Position numbers and translations under genes: made by a program. The notes beneath the pieces were generated by a model. The model searched no databases and was not told where the DNA came from. It was given only the letters and a program-made list of their open reading frames with translations. From Pachypanchax playfairii (Eukaryota > Chordata > Actinopteri > Cyprinodontiformes > Aplocheilidae), in NCBI GenBank assembly GCA_006937955.1, contig SSNP01000080.1, positions 1,484,287 to 1,548,286 of the forward strand: a DNA stretch of 64,000 nt. Direction: 5' to 3'. Positions 1 to 15,000 of the stretch are shown here, piece by piece. Position 1 is the stretch's first letter. Every line of letters begins with the position of its first letter.

Positions 1-3000
1 GTGCTGTATTTGTTGGTGTTTCCCCCATGAACTTTGCCTCCATCCAGCTGTACGAATACTTCATCACCTACGTCCAGGTGCAAGATGACGCTGTTGGAGG
101 CGTAGTCATAGTTCTGATCTGCGTCTTGAGCAATAGCGCTGGCTCTTACCTGAGACGGAGACAGAGAGGGTGAAGACAGGCTCACAAACAGGGAACACAT
201 TCAGCAAAGAAAAACACATTATTATTATCATAAAAACAAACAAAACAGCATTATAGACTAGACCTAAAACTGGCACTTTGGACTACAGAGCTTGTTTATT
301 TTGATTTCTGTGGAATCTGACTTTTTAGTACAGAAATGTTTATTTAGAAACTATTTAGTCACTTTTCAGTTTCCTCCAATATGAGCTCCCGTAATTCTCC
401 TTCATAACTCTCCCAGACTTGCTGTAATTATTGTGATCTAAAGTAAATCCATGTTCACTGCATGTCTACAACCAAAGAAGCTCCGGAGTGAAGATCAGGG
501 TCGATACATAAACCACTGTTACACATTAAATAATGTGAGCGGTACACCTGCCTTCGAGCCATGGGGTTGTTTACAGACCCCGTCCCTGGTTAGGCTTTAA
601 AAAATATATCTCAACTAAACTAAACTTAATAAGAAAGGCCAATCAATGGATGATCTACCCAACAATCGAAATGGCCCAAAGGATCAATTGCTAATTTGCG
701 GCGCCAAAAACTTTAGGATGTTTTCTTTAGTCAAGCTGACTGATCAGATCTGCTGTGGTTCCAAAAACGTACACCAGCTCAGAATTTTGTGGGTCGCCGT
801 AATGTTATGGCTGATTGTTGGATGTACAACCTGATGTTTCTGTCCTGTTGTTCCTTTTAAATGAAAGGTCATCAGGTTTATTGTAACTTTTTTTTTCATC
901 ATGCCTCCCACAACCTGATTGACTTTATGTGGAAGTGACTGGTGCCATTTTATTTCCTATTTCGTTCTGTGATCTAGGTGTAATGTCAACAGTACGAATG
1001 TCTTCCTGCTCACTGGGTAGATAAATGAGATGTGCAGTGATCTCTGGCCTCGAGCCTCCATCTCAGAGCACAACCTGTTTTAGCCGCCATCATTTTTTTT
1101 TGCCAGAGGATTGTTGCTCTCTCACCTGATCCACCTGTTGCAGAGGATTTCAGGGTTTGTGAGAGATGATGGTATCAGGGAGCACATCACTTAATGAGCC
1201 ATTCAGCAACACCACGTATAACAAACCTTTACAAACCAATACACTTTATAAAACCGCCAATCAAATTTGTTAGTAAAAGCTGACAAAGTCAAACAAATGA
1301 GACAGACAAATGTTAAAAATCATCTGCTGGTCAACACAGAGTCTGTAATTTATCATATTCATCTTATTCACTGGATTTCGGATAACCCTAACCCGAATAT
1401 CAAAATAACATTAATCAGATGTTCAAAGTGACGAAGCTGCTGGATCTAGTGGGCCGTCCAGCGAATAGACCATTTGAAATGAAGTCTCACCTTATCCACG
1501 GGAGTGTAAATGTTACAGAGGCACTAAAATAAAAAGCAAGAATAATAAACTAAAGAGGTCAAACTTTCACTCACAAGGAAAAGTAGCTAAAAAAAACAGT
1601 TAACGAAATTACGCCACAAACATCAGAACCATCACATGAGTCATTTCTTTTCACTTTTTTTTTTTTGTGTACAATATTCTAAAGGCATGTAGGTGCACGT
1701 CAGACGACTGCTTTTAACTGAATCACTCTTCAAGAGCAACGAATCAATAAGCTGAAAGGAAACAAATAAATCTTGGTGTTTCTGTATTTTGAAGGCCGTG
1801 TGTTTCTAAAAAGATATAATAATGTTGCTGTACTCAAATACTGTTTGCAGTACTCTATTGTTTAGTAGTTGCTTATTACTGAGGAGGCAGAAAAGGATAT
1901 ACAGTAGTTTAGACATCGAAACATTAGCTACGTTTACATGCGCCAAATTTCCCCAATCTGATTAAAATCTTGGTCGATCGGAATTCCCAAATCCCTGTTT
2001 ACATGGACACTAACTGAAATGATCTGATCATGCCATGAGTACACATGTACCAAGCACTCAATCAGGTTAAATGAGTTGAGCATGCGCACAGCCAGTTGTC
2101 TTTCCAGGGGAAGAAAAAAAAGTAAACAAACTCCGTCCTTTCTGCACGTCTTTCCCGCCCCATCGTGTGCTCGAGCTGACTCACGTTATCCCCAATATGG
2201 ACCCTCTGCGGGTGATTACCTTTATGTTTGGGTTTTTACTGGTTGCATTAACCAAGCTAGCGGCTGAATACATATTGCTACTGCTCCTCCGCCACAGGAG
2301 AGGAGAGCAGGATGACAGGATGACTGCACCAGCAGACCACTTCTGTTTACTTCCCGCCATGTTTTCTACTTGGGTCTGCGAAAGCGGAAAGACGTCACGC
2401 TGAAGTTGTACGCATGCGCAGTGGGCTTTTTTCACCCTTTCTTTCCGAATGGGTGTATACATACACGTCTATCCGAATGAAGATCGGACCCCTCTCGATC
2501 GGAAGGAAATTTAATTCTGATCAGGCTGCATCGGATCAAAACATTCTGATTGACATGTTTACATAACGTCTTTTTTTTCCGATTGGGCGTTTATTCCGAT
2601 TAAATGTACCCATGTAAACGTAGATACTAGCATTTACTTTTTTTCTTCCCCCGGAAAGACAACTCGCTGTGCGCATGCTCAACTCATTTAACCTGATTGA
2701 GTGCTTGGTGCATGTGTACTCATGGCATGATCAGATCATTTCAGTTAGTGTCCATGTAAACAGGGATTTGGGAATTCCGATCGACCAAGATTTTAATCAG
2801 ATTGGGGAAATTTGGCGCATGTAAACGTAGCTACTGTCATCTTACAGCAAGAAAGTCACAAGTTTAAATCTCAGCTTGGGCTTTTTCTGTGTTGAGCGTT
2901 AATGTTCTCTCTGAATGTTTTTTCTTTGTTCTCCGGTTTTCATCCCACAGTCCAAAAATATCCATGTTACATTAACTAGAAATTTTAAATTAGCCTTTGA

Positions 3001-6000
3001 TTGTTTGTTTGGTGGTGCCCCTGCGATTTATACCCCACCTCTCTCCTGACGAAATCAACACCAGCCTCCTACAACCCTGAACAGGACTGAGTGGACAAAG
3101 ATAATGAGTAGAATTGAGAAATAAATATTTAGAAAACATTCAACCATAAACCAGTTCTGTCTTTTTAATTAAAAAAACATCAAAGTTGAGTTTAAAATTG
3201 TATCATCATCAATTTGGAAAAGAAAAACAAATCTGTAGATTTTTAAATAACGGTTTAATGCAAAAATTATTATATTTTTTGTCAACTTGTCAACAATGAT
3301 ACTGATGAATGAAGTTGTTGATAAAGAAACTCAGAAGGCCGTCCAGTTCCCTACAGAAGATTTTTACTTTGTTTATTGTAAAGAAAAACCTAACAGCCAA
3401 GATTTCAGTTGACCCCGGAGAATTGAACATCCAATGTGTTTCTTCATTAAGTTAACAAATATTTTTTATGTATTCTTTCACTCTCAGTCAAATCTGAGTC
3501 TGTTTTTGCAATCAGTAAGCAAATCTGGTTACAATAAATTGCCCTTTCACTGGGCAAGTAACAAACTATCCAAGCAGACAAACAGTGGAGAATAAAGCAC
3601 ACATTCACATACATATTAATGAATGCAAATAAAATGCCCTAACTCCATCTCTGTCTCCTCCTCTGGGTCTGAGGCTGACTAAGGATATGGTTCATCATCT
3701 CCACCAGTCATCAAACTTCCATGATCCCTTGTGATCGCAAAGACAAATCAGATAAGTGTAAGCTGCTCATTTCTCTTGCACCTCTGCCCCTTTCTTAAAT
3801 TTATCTCTATTTCTTTGTATGAGAATTAATTTCAAGACAACAAGGTGAACATGTTTATTCCTCTCCTGAAGACAGAAATGAATCGATATGTATCCTTTCT
3901 TTTAATTCAGCTCACATCTCTCCATTAATTGTTGTCTCTCCCTGCGCACCTAACGCCACTTCCATCATCCCTCCCATTCACCACCCTATCCCCATTTCTT
4001 CATTCTGAACCCATCTATCCATCTTTTTGTGTCTGCATGTTGGAATAAGATGCAGGTCACGCACACATTTTCTCTCCCCTGCCATGGCAGTGTTGGCAGG
4101 AGCAGCGACTAAGTGTGTCCCTGTCCGGTCTAAATCGGATTGATTAACGACGTGCTGCTATGGCAGGTCTCTTGAGAACCCCCTTTCTGACCCCTCCCTT
4201 TGCAACACCCCTCAACCCTCCCTTACCTTCCAGATGGATCAGGGAAGGCTATACAAGGCTGCAAGCTGCAGTAATTGGTAGTCTGACAGCCATGGCAGAA
4301 GATCCCTGCCTAATAGGTCCAACTCCTCAATAACTTCATACAATCACAATAAATGGGGGGCACAGGATAGGCAACAATGGTCAAACGGGCCCATGAAACA
4401 CAAGCAGGAGGTCAAAATTAGATGCTATACACACATACACTATCCTTCTCACTACACACATCTTGATAAAAGCATCTCTCTTTGTTTCTATGAAGCTCCT
4501 CACAAATGAAGACAAATGTGTTGAATGTTTAAAAAAAATGTTATTTTAAAGCGTGAGAGTGCCTCGGTCTAAAGGGACTGAACAACCCCCCTCGAGGGCA
4601 CCTAATATATTTGAGAAAAGATACAAGAGTAAAAAGATTTTGACAACTTACACATCCAACATCTGTCTACATGCCTGAATGACAGAAATCCCCCGACAGT
4701 TCTGTCAGCTGCGTTTAACACTGTCAGCCTGCTGTGACTTGCTTTGAGAGCATTACAAAATGAACAAAGAACATCACGGCACTCAACGTTACCATGGATT
4801 TTATTACATCTCTAATAACAATGCATGTGGCTTTTTAAGGTGTAAGATGCGTGTAAAGGCCTGTGGATTGACAGCGAGTCTCTATAGACCAGCACGAGCT
4901 TAATGTTTGTGTGGCAGTATGGATGATCCACGACGGCCACAACTTGTAACATAAAGGACTTAAAGGATCTCGTACTGTTTTGTTGCTTGGCACCACAGAC
5001 TGAATTTGCAAACGTTTGCATGGAGAGATGAAGCAGCTGTTCCTGCAAACTGAAAAATATGAACGTTTTTGTTCATGTACTAGAACTGAGAGTTGCTGCT
5101 GAAAGTTGAGACCTTGGATAATATGTGGAAGAAAATCTATAAAGCAAACTGCTGAGGAGGCGGTTAGTTAATGGAGATACACAGAAAGCAACATAAATGG
5201 GTCAAAACCAGCCAGTAACTGAAAGTAGTCTGAAAATAACTTACACAAGAAAACTATACCATCCTATACTATCGTATTTCTTGGTAGTTTATATTCTTTG
5301 AAAAATCAGATGGATTATTTACAGCTATAATTACACACAGTGACTACTGAGTTTTGGTTTTGACTGAGTCCTTGTTAACATATCTGACAGCAATGCAGTG
5401 AATAGATCAACATCTTTTCACACAAATAGCAAATTAAAGAGCTTCACGGTGAAACCCGAGTGTCCTCCAACTGTGATACGTCTCTGAGCTCAACTGGCAT
5501 AGCCGCGATAAAAAGATGTTGAAAACCCGGCTCAGTCTGTCGGAACGGGATCTGTAACAACAGCAGGAGACCAGGACAGCAGTACCACAGAGATCATGTA
5601 GGCTAGTGTAAAGACATCACTGACCACGACGCACACAGACCTGTTCAAGACAGCAAGTCCCTTCAGTACCTGAGATGTAACAAGTGCTGCTCAACATCCT
5701 CAAATCAAGAAGAACCAGAAAGCAGAACAGCTTCTTTCTTTTAGTAATAAGACTGTTAAATCCTCACTAACACTCGTTACTTTCAGAAGTCTTTCAATGT
5801 CTAAGTCTAAAGGACCATGGATACTTAAAGAGGCCCTTCCATTAGAAACTGTTTTTCTGAGGTTTCTGTTGAATATTTTAGCTCCACAGGTGTTCTTACC
5901 TTCATAGTGGGTGTGAAAACAGGTCAACAACTTCTCTTTAAGTTTTTATCTCTCAAACTACGCAGGTGGTGATAACACCCGAGTTCTCCCGAGTCTGAAC

Positions 6001-9000
6001 AACCTGTATCTGTTTCGTCACAACTCCTTTGTTCGTTAGTATTCATCAGCTCCCGCAGTTGAAACCACGCCTAGCATGCTGCTGGCTAAAAGCTGTAGCA
6101 TAAGATGCAGCAAACAGGAAGACACAAAGTCTGACGTTGCCATGCACAGCGGGGCAGGAAACAATATTCTTTGCTCTCATAGGCTAGTTTGTTAGCCAAT
6201 CAGAGTCCAGTGAATTTTAATGCAGACAGATTGAAAGGTCTGTTAATCAGTGTTTCCTGATGTTTTTTTAGATATAAAATGTTTCATATTACTGGTTAAT
6301 ACTTAAGAAATAACCATGAAGTCCTGAAATGTGTATAAAATGGCCTCTTTAAACATCATGTTAAACATGCCTCAAAACTGGAAACGCCCACATTTAAGGC
6401 TCAGACCAAGAGGTGCAGCAGTGATATTCACACTACCTCATTTAAATGGCCTTTAAATATGAATATCAGTTAATTGTATTTGCCAGCCTAAAGGACACAA
6501 TATTATTTATGGCTTATGGTTGACTTCCTTGTGTGGCTCGTAGGTTTATTTGGCCTCTGTTCAGACAATGGAGATGCTGACATTTAATGTATGTTTATGA
6601 TTAATTCACAGTTTCCCTCTTATTCCATAAATACAGTGACCCATAGAACAACATTTGTTCTTCACATATTTAAAGACATATTTACAAGACCTTAATGTTT
6701 AGAACATCAGTTGACTCAATGTATGTTAAATTAGTTAGAAAATAATACGAGAATTAATTTTTAAAAATGCAACAACAAAGAGATTATTCAATACATTGTT
6801 GAACCATGTTTTCATTTTTTATAAATATGTGAAAACTTCATTATTATAGTTTTGTCAATGCTTTTATTTTAATATTTTAAAATCGCTGCGCTTCATGACA
6901 CAATTTCATAATCTAACATTCATTGCACCATTTAGGATTTTTACCTGCTTACAAAAAACGTAAAGTGATAATTAATATCTTTTGAATTGGGCTTGTGCAA
7001 CAGTAATGAACAATTAACCAACAAATGTTAATGACAGGTAAATAAACCTGTTGTAGGTAACTGTTTGAACAATCTCTGTTTGGAGGAACAGAGTTTGAGT
7101 CTAACCAAATTCATGAGCTACGGCTCAGAGTTAAATCAAGACCAAAATATATCGTTAATTTTTTCAACAACTTCACACAAAAAAAGAAAAAAAAAAGAAA
7201 AAATAATCATAGAGGTTCACATGATTATGAACTATTACATTGCTATCGGTTGTGTATTATAAGATTATTTGCACAAATTAAATGGTTATTAGTAAATGCA
7301 AAAATGGTGGTGGCAGCAGCGGTGTCTAGGTGTTGTTCTTCCAGAGCAGCCTGTGGCACCTCCACTGGGAATATTATAATTCTTCACATAGAAAGCAGCA
7401 TGAGCTTCTCAGTTGAGCTCAGAACTCGGGCAAAAAGGCGCAAATGTCTAAACTGTGCCCAGTTCTGGTTGCTGGGAGACTGAAATTATATCCAGTAAGT
7501 TGCTAGTTTTTCCAGCTGCAGCTTGAACACAGTGTGTTTATTATAGCCTCAAGTTTAGGAAAGTTTGGACTCTTTCAGTTGCACTTGTACAACAATTCTG
7601 TTTCCATGTTTGTGTCATAAGGATTAAAGAGTAATTAAGCAGCCTGCAGGTATGATGGAGGAGTCTCATAATAATAAAAAAACCCAGTTAGGGCCCCAGA
7701 GTGATCAGCTCAGTCACACACATGGACAAACTCTTCCGATACCTTCTGACCGGACATCACTAAGCACTACGCATTGGTAGTACCTTTTAGGTATTTCTGC
7801 AGACCATTTTGGTAGTATTTTTATCCAAACAAATACTTATTAGAAATTAAAAGCATGAAAAAATATGCAATAAGGTACAATTAAAAGGTAAAAAGTACAA
7901 TTAATTTGCGATTAATCTCAAGTTAAATATGGACACTCATATGACTAATCACAATTAATTATTTTAATCAAGTTTATTTGGATGTCAGCAGTCATTACAC
8001 ATGTTGGATAATGTTAATCCCTCAAGGCTGATTGACTGTAACTGTTGCACTGTTTTGTTTGAATGGTGCTATTTATCTCCTTACAGAGGAAGATATACCA
8101 GTTTTTTACAACATACAAATAATGATGCCACTGTGTTGAGACATTGAAACCTGCACCCTGGTTCATCTGTCAGTATGAATCAGAGTGAAATCTTGTTTTC
8201 GTAAAGTAGGCAGGAGGCACTTGGGGGCTTTGGGGAATGAAAGCAAGAGGGAAAGGCAAATCAGGATTATTGTCAACAGCGGTGGAGATTGATGGCGACA
8301 AGGGAGAGAATTTCTGTCTGTTGGACCAACGCTGTTCTGACTTGATCTGCTACAATTGGGAAGAGGGGGAGACCCAAGAGACAGTGGAGAAGATTACACT
8401 GCCAACACTTTTCATTAAGGGGGCAACATTAAATGACTATGGTAGAAAGAAGAGAGAAAAAAGTGATGGCAGAGAAATATCTCACTGACAAGGGTAAAAG
8501 CTCAATAAAATCAACATTTCCTGCTGCGTGCTACTGATTTATGTGACATTTTTAATAGCTATATTTCAAATATATTGGCCGCAGCACATTGAAAAATATA
8601 CAAGAATAATGCCATGTGAAAACTGATAGAACACGAGGTAATGTGTTGAAAAGGTGGGTATGAAAACAAATATTTGGATCAGATATTGAAGAACTTTGAC
8701 CATCTTAGCACAGGATTCAAGTAAAGGAAGCCAAAGTCAGGAGAGGCCATGAGTGATGGAGAGGGAGCTAAGAAACTGATCAAGCATGCCTGTTTCTTGT
8801 AGGAGGGGGAATAAATGAGGTTGGGGAAAGAAAGGGTGTTGTGGGTCTGTGTAGTGTGTTATTTTTTTCAGTTCTGTTTTGTTTCGCAGTGGTGCCTTGA
8901 TCCTCTGGTAATAAAACTGACAGGATTCATTCACTGTGATGTACAGACCTCTCAGAGCAGAGCGAGCGACTGAGACGGGCTCTCTTAAACTTACCTGAGG

Positions 9001-12000
9001 GACCTTTAAGGGTGAACTAGGAGAAAGAGGAAGGGCAATTGAAATGGCCTTTTTTTTTCTCCTCTTTTTTTAATATAAAGACTGCTCTGTCTCTGCCTTC
9101 ATCCATATGTACCAGCCGTTTCCATTGTGCAGGTCGACATGTAACCCTTCTCCTGCACTGCTGACACACACACACTAATTGGCATACTAAATGCAAATAT
9201 TTTGCCATGACACTCAAGGCCCAAGATGTCAAGATGTTGATTAAAAAGTCTCTAATTGGCTCTAGATAGAAACCTTTAAGGGAAGAGGGGATGGCTTAAT
9301 TGGATGTAAACGGGATCTTTGGCAGCTTCACCTCCAGAGCATCAACTTCAGCCTTTTCTGAAATTCAATTATATTATTCTTTAACAACTTATTTTTTTAC
9401 TGTTCATCATTTTCAGTAGACATTTACCTGTACACACAGTGAGTAGACTCATGACACATACACAGCTACACATATGCTGAAGTTAATGATGGTGTAAACC
9501 TCATCTATTATATGAAACCTCTGTCACAGGTCAGAATTTTTTATCTCTCTAAATTATACATCTCCAGCCAAAAAAATGCTGATAACGCTGACATACTTAA
9601 CAATCATTCTGTGTGTCACAAACACACTGCAGCTCATAAAAAAAGGAGAGAAACCACTGTTTCCTTGATGAGAAGGTACAATGATATAATGGGGGAGCAA
9701 AAGAGAAACACAACAAAGGCATTGCCTCCACTGCCAACAACCAGCTGGGTCCTTTTTAGTCTTCACAATATAATAGCCTCAGCCATTATAATGGTAAAAT
9801 ATAGTCAAATAATAGTTCAGTGCAAGAACTATGCACATATATTGCACATAGCTGCAGGGTGTGAGAAAGGTAAACTGTCTTTAATCCTAACCTCTTATAA
9901 TGTCCCTTATAATAATGGTATTCCACACAACAACTCACTGACATTTTCTACAAAGATGCAACCATTAGAAAAAAACTCTTGAAAATGAGAAATTATATAT
10001 ATATATATGTATATAAATATATATCTAGCTACCTAATGAAGTGCCATATGAGGCTCATATTGACATCTTGTCTGACATATACTCTAATTAGCAGCTTCCA
10101 CCTTAAACACAGCATCTCACCTGCCCGTTGGTGACAACTCGTTCTTCCTTCTAATTGAGTCCAAGCTTGTTATTATTACAACTTTTGAGAGGTTTATTTA
10201 ATTATCTAATTAGCTCAAAGATCTTGTTAATTATCTCATGCAGCTGGGTTGTAGGTAAATCGTCAGATTTAAAGGAAGACAACGGAGAGCCATTTGACAA
10301 CTGTTTGCACGCATTTTCTTTGCTGTTTGATGCTTAAACATTTACATAAACATTGATTTGGCATTACACTGTTTTGTTTTGTTTTTCTTTACTTTTTTTT
10401 TTGTTTATGTTCAAATAGTGATAGTAGCAGCTATCACTTCTTATGCAATCTGAGGCACTTCCTTGACACGAAAGCAAAGAATCAGAGTGCTGGAGTTAGC
10501 GATCGCAGTGGTCTGGGACTACAAAGTAGGTTTGGAACCTAAATGAGTCTGAGACTCAAAAGTTGAATAGAAAACTCAACACAAAACAAGGATTATCAAA
10601 ATATTTCTGCTGGAGCAAACGTGTAAAACTGATGACAAGTTTTTTTACAACAACTTTGCATAAACCGCTCAGAAAAGTCTGAGATTGTTGTTGTTATAAG
10701 ATGGCAGCAATCCACTTCAGTCCATTGTTCTAACCCTGAGCTCATAAACTCAGCAGAACTAATCTCTGTTTCTTTAAGCTGAGGTCATTCAAAGAGTAAA
10801 CTGATGTGAACTGCTCATAACTTTACAGTAGATCTTGTATTAAAAGCTCTGAAACATCTAGTTAAAGTCTCAGTCTGAACCCATAAGCTGTTTTCTTTTG
10901 CCATACACGGTTAAAATATATTTTAAAATAAGATCAGTTATCAAAATTAACATTTTACATGCTCAATATTAGGGAAAATTCTGTGTTTTTTTTTTTTTTG
11001 TCAAGGTCCAGTTTGTGTTTTATCACAATTGCACAGTGACCAACTGACCTCAGATTCACCAATATTGGAGCAGCAATAAATATTCATACTCTCACTCTGT
11101 GCTCATCGCTGTAAAGGGCAAAGTACATATTGGTGGTGAATTATATATCCATTGAAAAGGTCATCTACCTGAACACCAGTCTTTTGATGAGTTATAAGAC
11201 ACAAGGAAGGAAAAAGATTCAATTCACTGAGTGATTAATTGATGCAGATGATATGTAAACCTGCACATCAGCTACACGTTTCATTAGTAAGTGTTTGAGA
11301 TGGTGACACATACAGTATCTGAAAATTTTAAATATATATTTATAACGGCACTGCTTTCTTTATTAATTGTCTGTCCCCCTGCTGTTGTAAAAATCCATCC
11401 ATCCGTCTGTCTGTCCCTGGTCTGAGTCTCGCCTGTCTCTGATCGCTCCACAGGATGTGTCTTGTTCCCTTTGACAAGACATTGATTAACATTGTGCATA
11501 TCAGCCTGACAACTGTTGAGGGAAAATACACAAATGCACACACACACATGCCTGTGAATCAGACATGAATAGGAGGCTCTCCAAAATGTGGTTTAGTGTC
11601 CAGCATCTGATAATGTTAAGAATTTGTCCCTAAACAGATGAGACATATTTACTGCATTAAGTATTTGTCTTTATAGTCACAGTTGTTGGATTTTATTTCA
11701 CTTCTTGCTTTTGAGAGGGTTTAGTTGTGTGTGTGTGTGTTTTAGGAAAACTGCTAGTTACCTTTTTTCAGTTTAAATAACAGAAAATAAAAATAGTTTT
11801 GGTTTAAAAAAGTATTACTTTATTAGGTAGTATTTCACCATAAAGCCTCAGAGATAATATTTAAACTGTTTTTAGTTAAACAAACACTAAATATGAGGAC
11901 AATCCACTGCTGAGTGTCTTTTCTAGTTTCTGAATTATGGCTTAATTCGGCAGCCTTCGTCTCGTCCATGAGCACTCGTCTTTCCTCAGAAACAGACAGG

Positions 12001-15000
12001 AAGAGCAGTGAACCTGTGAGCCGAGATCAGCCATGAATTGGGTTAAATAATTTAGATGATGGAAAAGATAATTAATGGGGAAAGAAGTCAATAGACAGTT
12101 TGGAGGGGAGAAGTGTGAGGTGTATGAATGTGTGCGTGTGGACGTGTTTGTAAAAGAGGGCACAGGTGAAGGGGAGAAGATCTCATCTAAAGGCTATGAA
12201 AGATTTAACAGCAAGAGACGAAGACAGGAATGACAATTTCAGTGAAGAAGACGCCCAACACGCCACCTTGCCCGCCCCCCCCAACAATTATATCTGGCAT
12301 TTAACTGTTCGTCTTCTTTACTTCGTGTCTCTCACCTCCTGTCAAATCCATAAAATAAGGTATAAATATCTTTATGGACTTGGTCAGTCACATAAAAATG
12401 TACTAAAGTGATGTTTGTAGAAGCCAGAGAAAAAACTTTACTTGACACGTTGTTGCTTTTAAGAAGTTCCTAAGCCTGAGAAATGAAGACGTCGGTCCAA
12501 CTGGTCCTGAAGTAAAACCAGTGATACAGTGATAATAGGTGTTTTTAATCCGGTCACTTTTTAATGTGCGTACATAAACAAATAAAATCTGGTAAAACAT
12601 TTTGATTAATTTGTTGTTTCTGCCAGTTTGTGCAGCCAAACTGAAGATGTACTCGTAAATATGTTATCAGTCATGTTAGTATTTGTTTAAATCAACATGC
12701 TAAACACTATTTTTTCCTGCATCATATGAACAAATTTCAAACACAAACTCAATTATTTAAACAGCACAATGATAAAAAAAAAAAAAAGTTGATTAAAGTG
12801 CTTCACAGGCGACTGAATATTATATATTTAAAGGACTAAAGTGTCTAATGGATTTATCTTTATGTTTAATTGTAGATCTTGAAGTATCTAGAGTAAATCG
12901 ATCATTGTACTTTTAGTGGTGTGTGAAGGTTCAAAGGATAAATGAAATATATCTATCATATTAGAAACTGGGTCTTGTTGATCATCTTATTTTAAAAGGG
13001 TAATTATTTCATTTTACAGCCTGAAACCATGTGGGATACTTACTTACATAGATAAAGGAATTTATAAGCCATTTCTCCAATTTTGGTTGTTGACACAGGT
13101 TTTATTTTTGAGCTTTGACTTTCCTTCTTTTTAATCTTGAGGGCAAAATTCTTGTGGCTTCCCAAGGTCAAACATTATGTCTTCAACAGCACGAGTTATT
13201 TACAAGGAGAAACACAAGCACGTCTAACAAAACCAGCATCTTTTTCTAACCATGACCAAATGGGAGGTTGTTTACAGCCAAAATGTTGTTGCACGGATCT
13301 GATTAGAAACATTCTTTAGATAAATTAAAACAAAAAAATCATGAATTGGCTTTTTAAACTACCGATATTGATGCATATCATGAGAGATTATGTATGGGTG
13401 TTTCACATTTGTGTGTTTTAAATCCATCCTGAATTTTAAGATTCAATATGACTAAGACACGGTAGAAGCTGAGTGCAATCAGGTATCTGGTTTTGAAAAG
13501 AAGAGATGTGGTTTCATGTAGCTATATTTAAAGACCTGGACACTGGAGCAGAATATGGACGTTAAAGCCAAAAGAGCATTAGCATGTGGCTGCACAGTGG
13601 TGCAGTGGGTACTGATGTCTTGCAGCAAGAAGGTCCTGGGCTTTCTGCGTGGAGTTTGCATGTTCTCCCTGTGCATGTGTGTGTTTTCGACTCCAGTTTC
13701 CTCACACAGACCAAAAATATGCATGATAGCTCTAAAATTGTCCCTTGTTGTGATTGTGTGCGGCCCTGCGATAAATTGGTGACCTGTCCAGGTGTAACCC
13801 TGCCCCTCGCCCAGTGCTGGAGACAGAAACCAGCTTCCCATGAACCTAAACAGGAAAAGCGGGTACAGACAGTGACTGACTGACAACATGAGCTGCCCCT
13901 GTGTGGCAGATCTCAGTGGAGATTTTAAGTCCTCTCCATTTAAATTAATGGAACATTTTTCATAATAAAAAATAAATCATGAAAATAAACTTCAAACAAT
14001 CTCAAACTCACGTTGATTCCCTTTGCTCTAATCTTGCCTTTTTTATGTTTAAATCTTCATTTTTCTAATGTGTTTTGCAATTTGATGCAAATTTTACTAG
14101 ATGATTGTGTGCAGGCAAGTAGGCGGGACTTAAGCTCCATGTCCAAGTGCACAGATTCTAGTTCCAAAAATTCAACACGGCTGCACCTTTAATCAGTACC
14201 TAGTTCTGTGCAGCTGAAGCAGAGGTTTGTTTACACCCTTCAACTTTTACTAAAATGCAAATAAAAACTATTTCCTCTTCCGCTAACATCAGATCATGTA
14301 AAATCTTAAGTGGTACAGAGTCCGATAAATGTTTAACATCTTACTATATATCTAGTATCTGTTATATCATCAAACACTTGTATCGATGCAAAGCATGTTT
14401 TTTTTTGTTAGTTTGTTTTTGTCTCCGGTAATCCCCTGAACATAACTCCTCAGTTCTGCAGCATACGTCAGGATCACAGCTCCTCAGCAGACTGAGGCTT
14501 TAGTACTTCAAGCTTGTCTCTGTTCTCCAGATGGAAGACATTTTCCAGGCATTTCTACTTGTTTATTTATTAGAGTTAAAGTCAGAATCCCCCAGGAGGC
14601 AGTAGCCAGCTGTTGTATTTTGCCTTTGTTCCGCTGAGACAAGAGGGATTGTTATCCTGTTGATCGCTTGGCTGTCACTCCAGCCCTCCTCTGTTTGCAG
14701 GCTAAACAGAAATAAAATACACTTCCTGCTTCCTTTGTAAAACAAGACTTTTCAATGCTTCTACACACAAAGTCAATTGACTGCGTCTTCTTCTTCATGT
14801 TTTAAATGTTAAATTGTCTGAGTTTTATTGTATAAACTGTGTTTTAAAACAAAATCAACCTCCTTTAAATTTTGGATATTTTTTACTTTAGATTTTTACT
14901 TGTGATGTCATCAGTGTGACACTCCATTGTCATATTTTTTCACAGGACTAAAAGACAAACTGAATAGCACATTACACCCAGATGCATGACAATAAATAAC

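Noticed and set aside
13590..13660. tRNA gene
   Set aside because: The tRNA-like head belongs to a SINE; box B is deleted and no cloverleaf can be completed.
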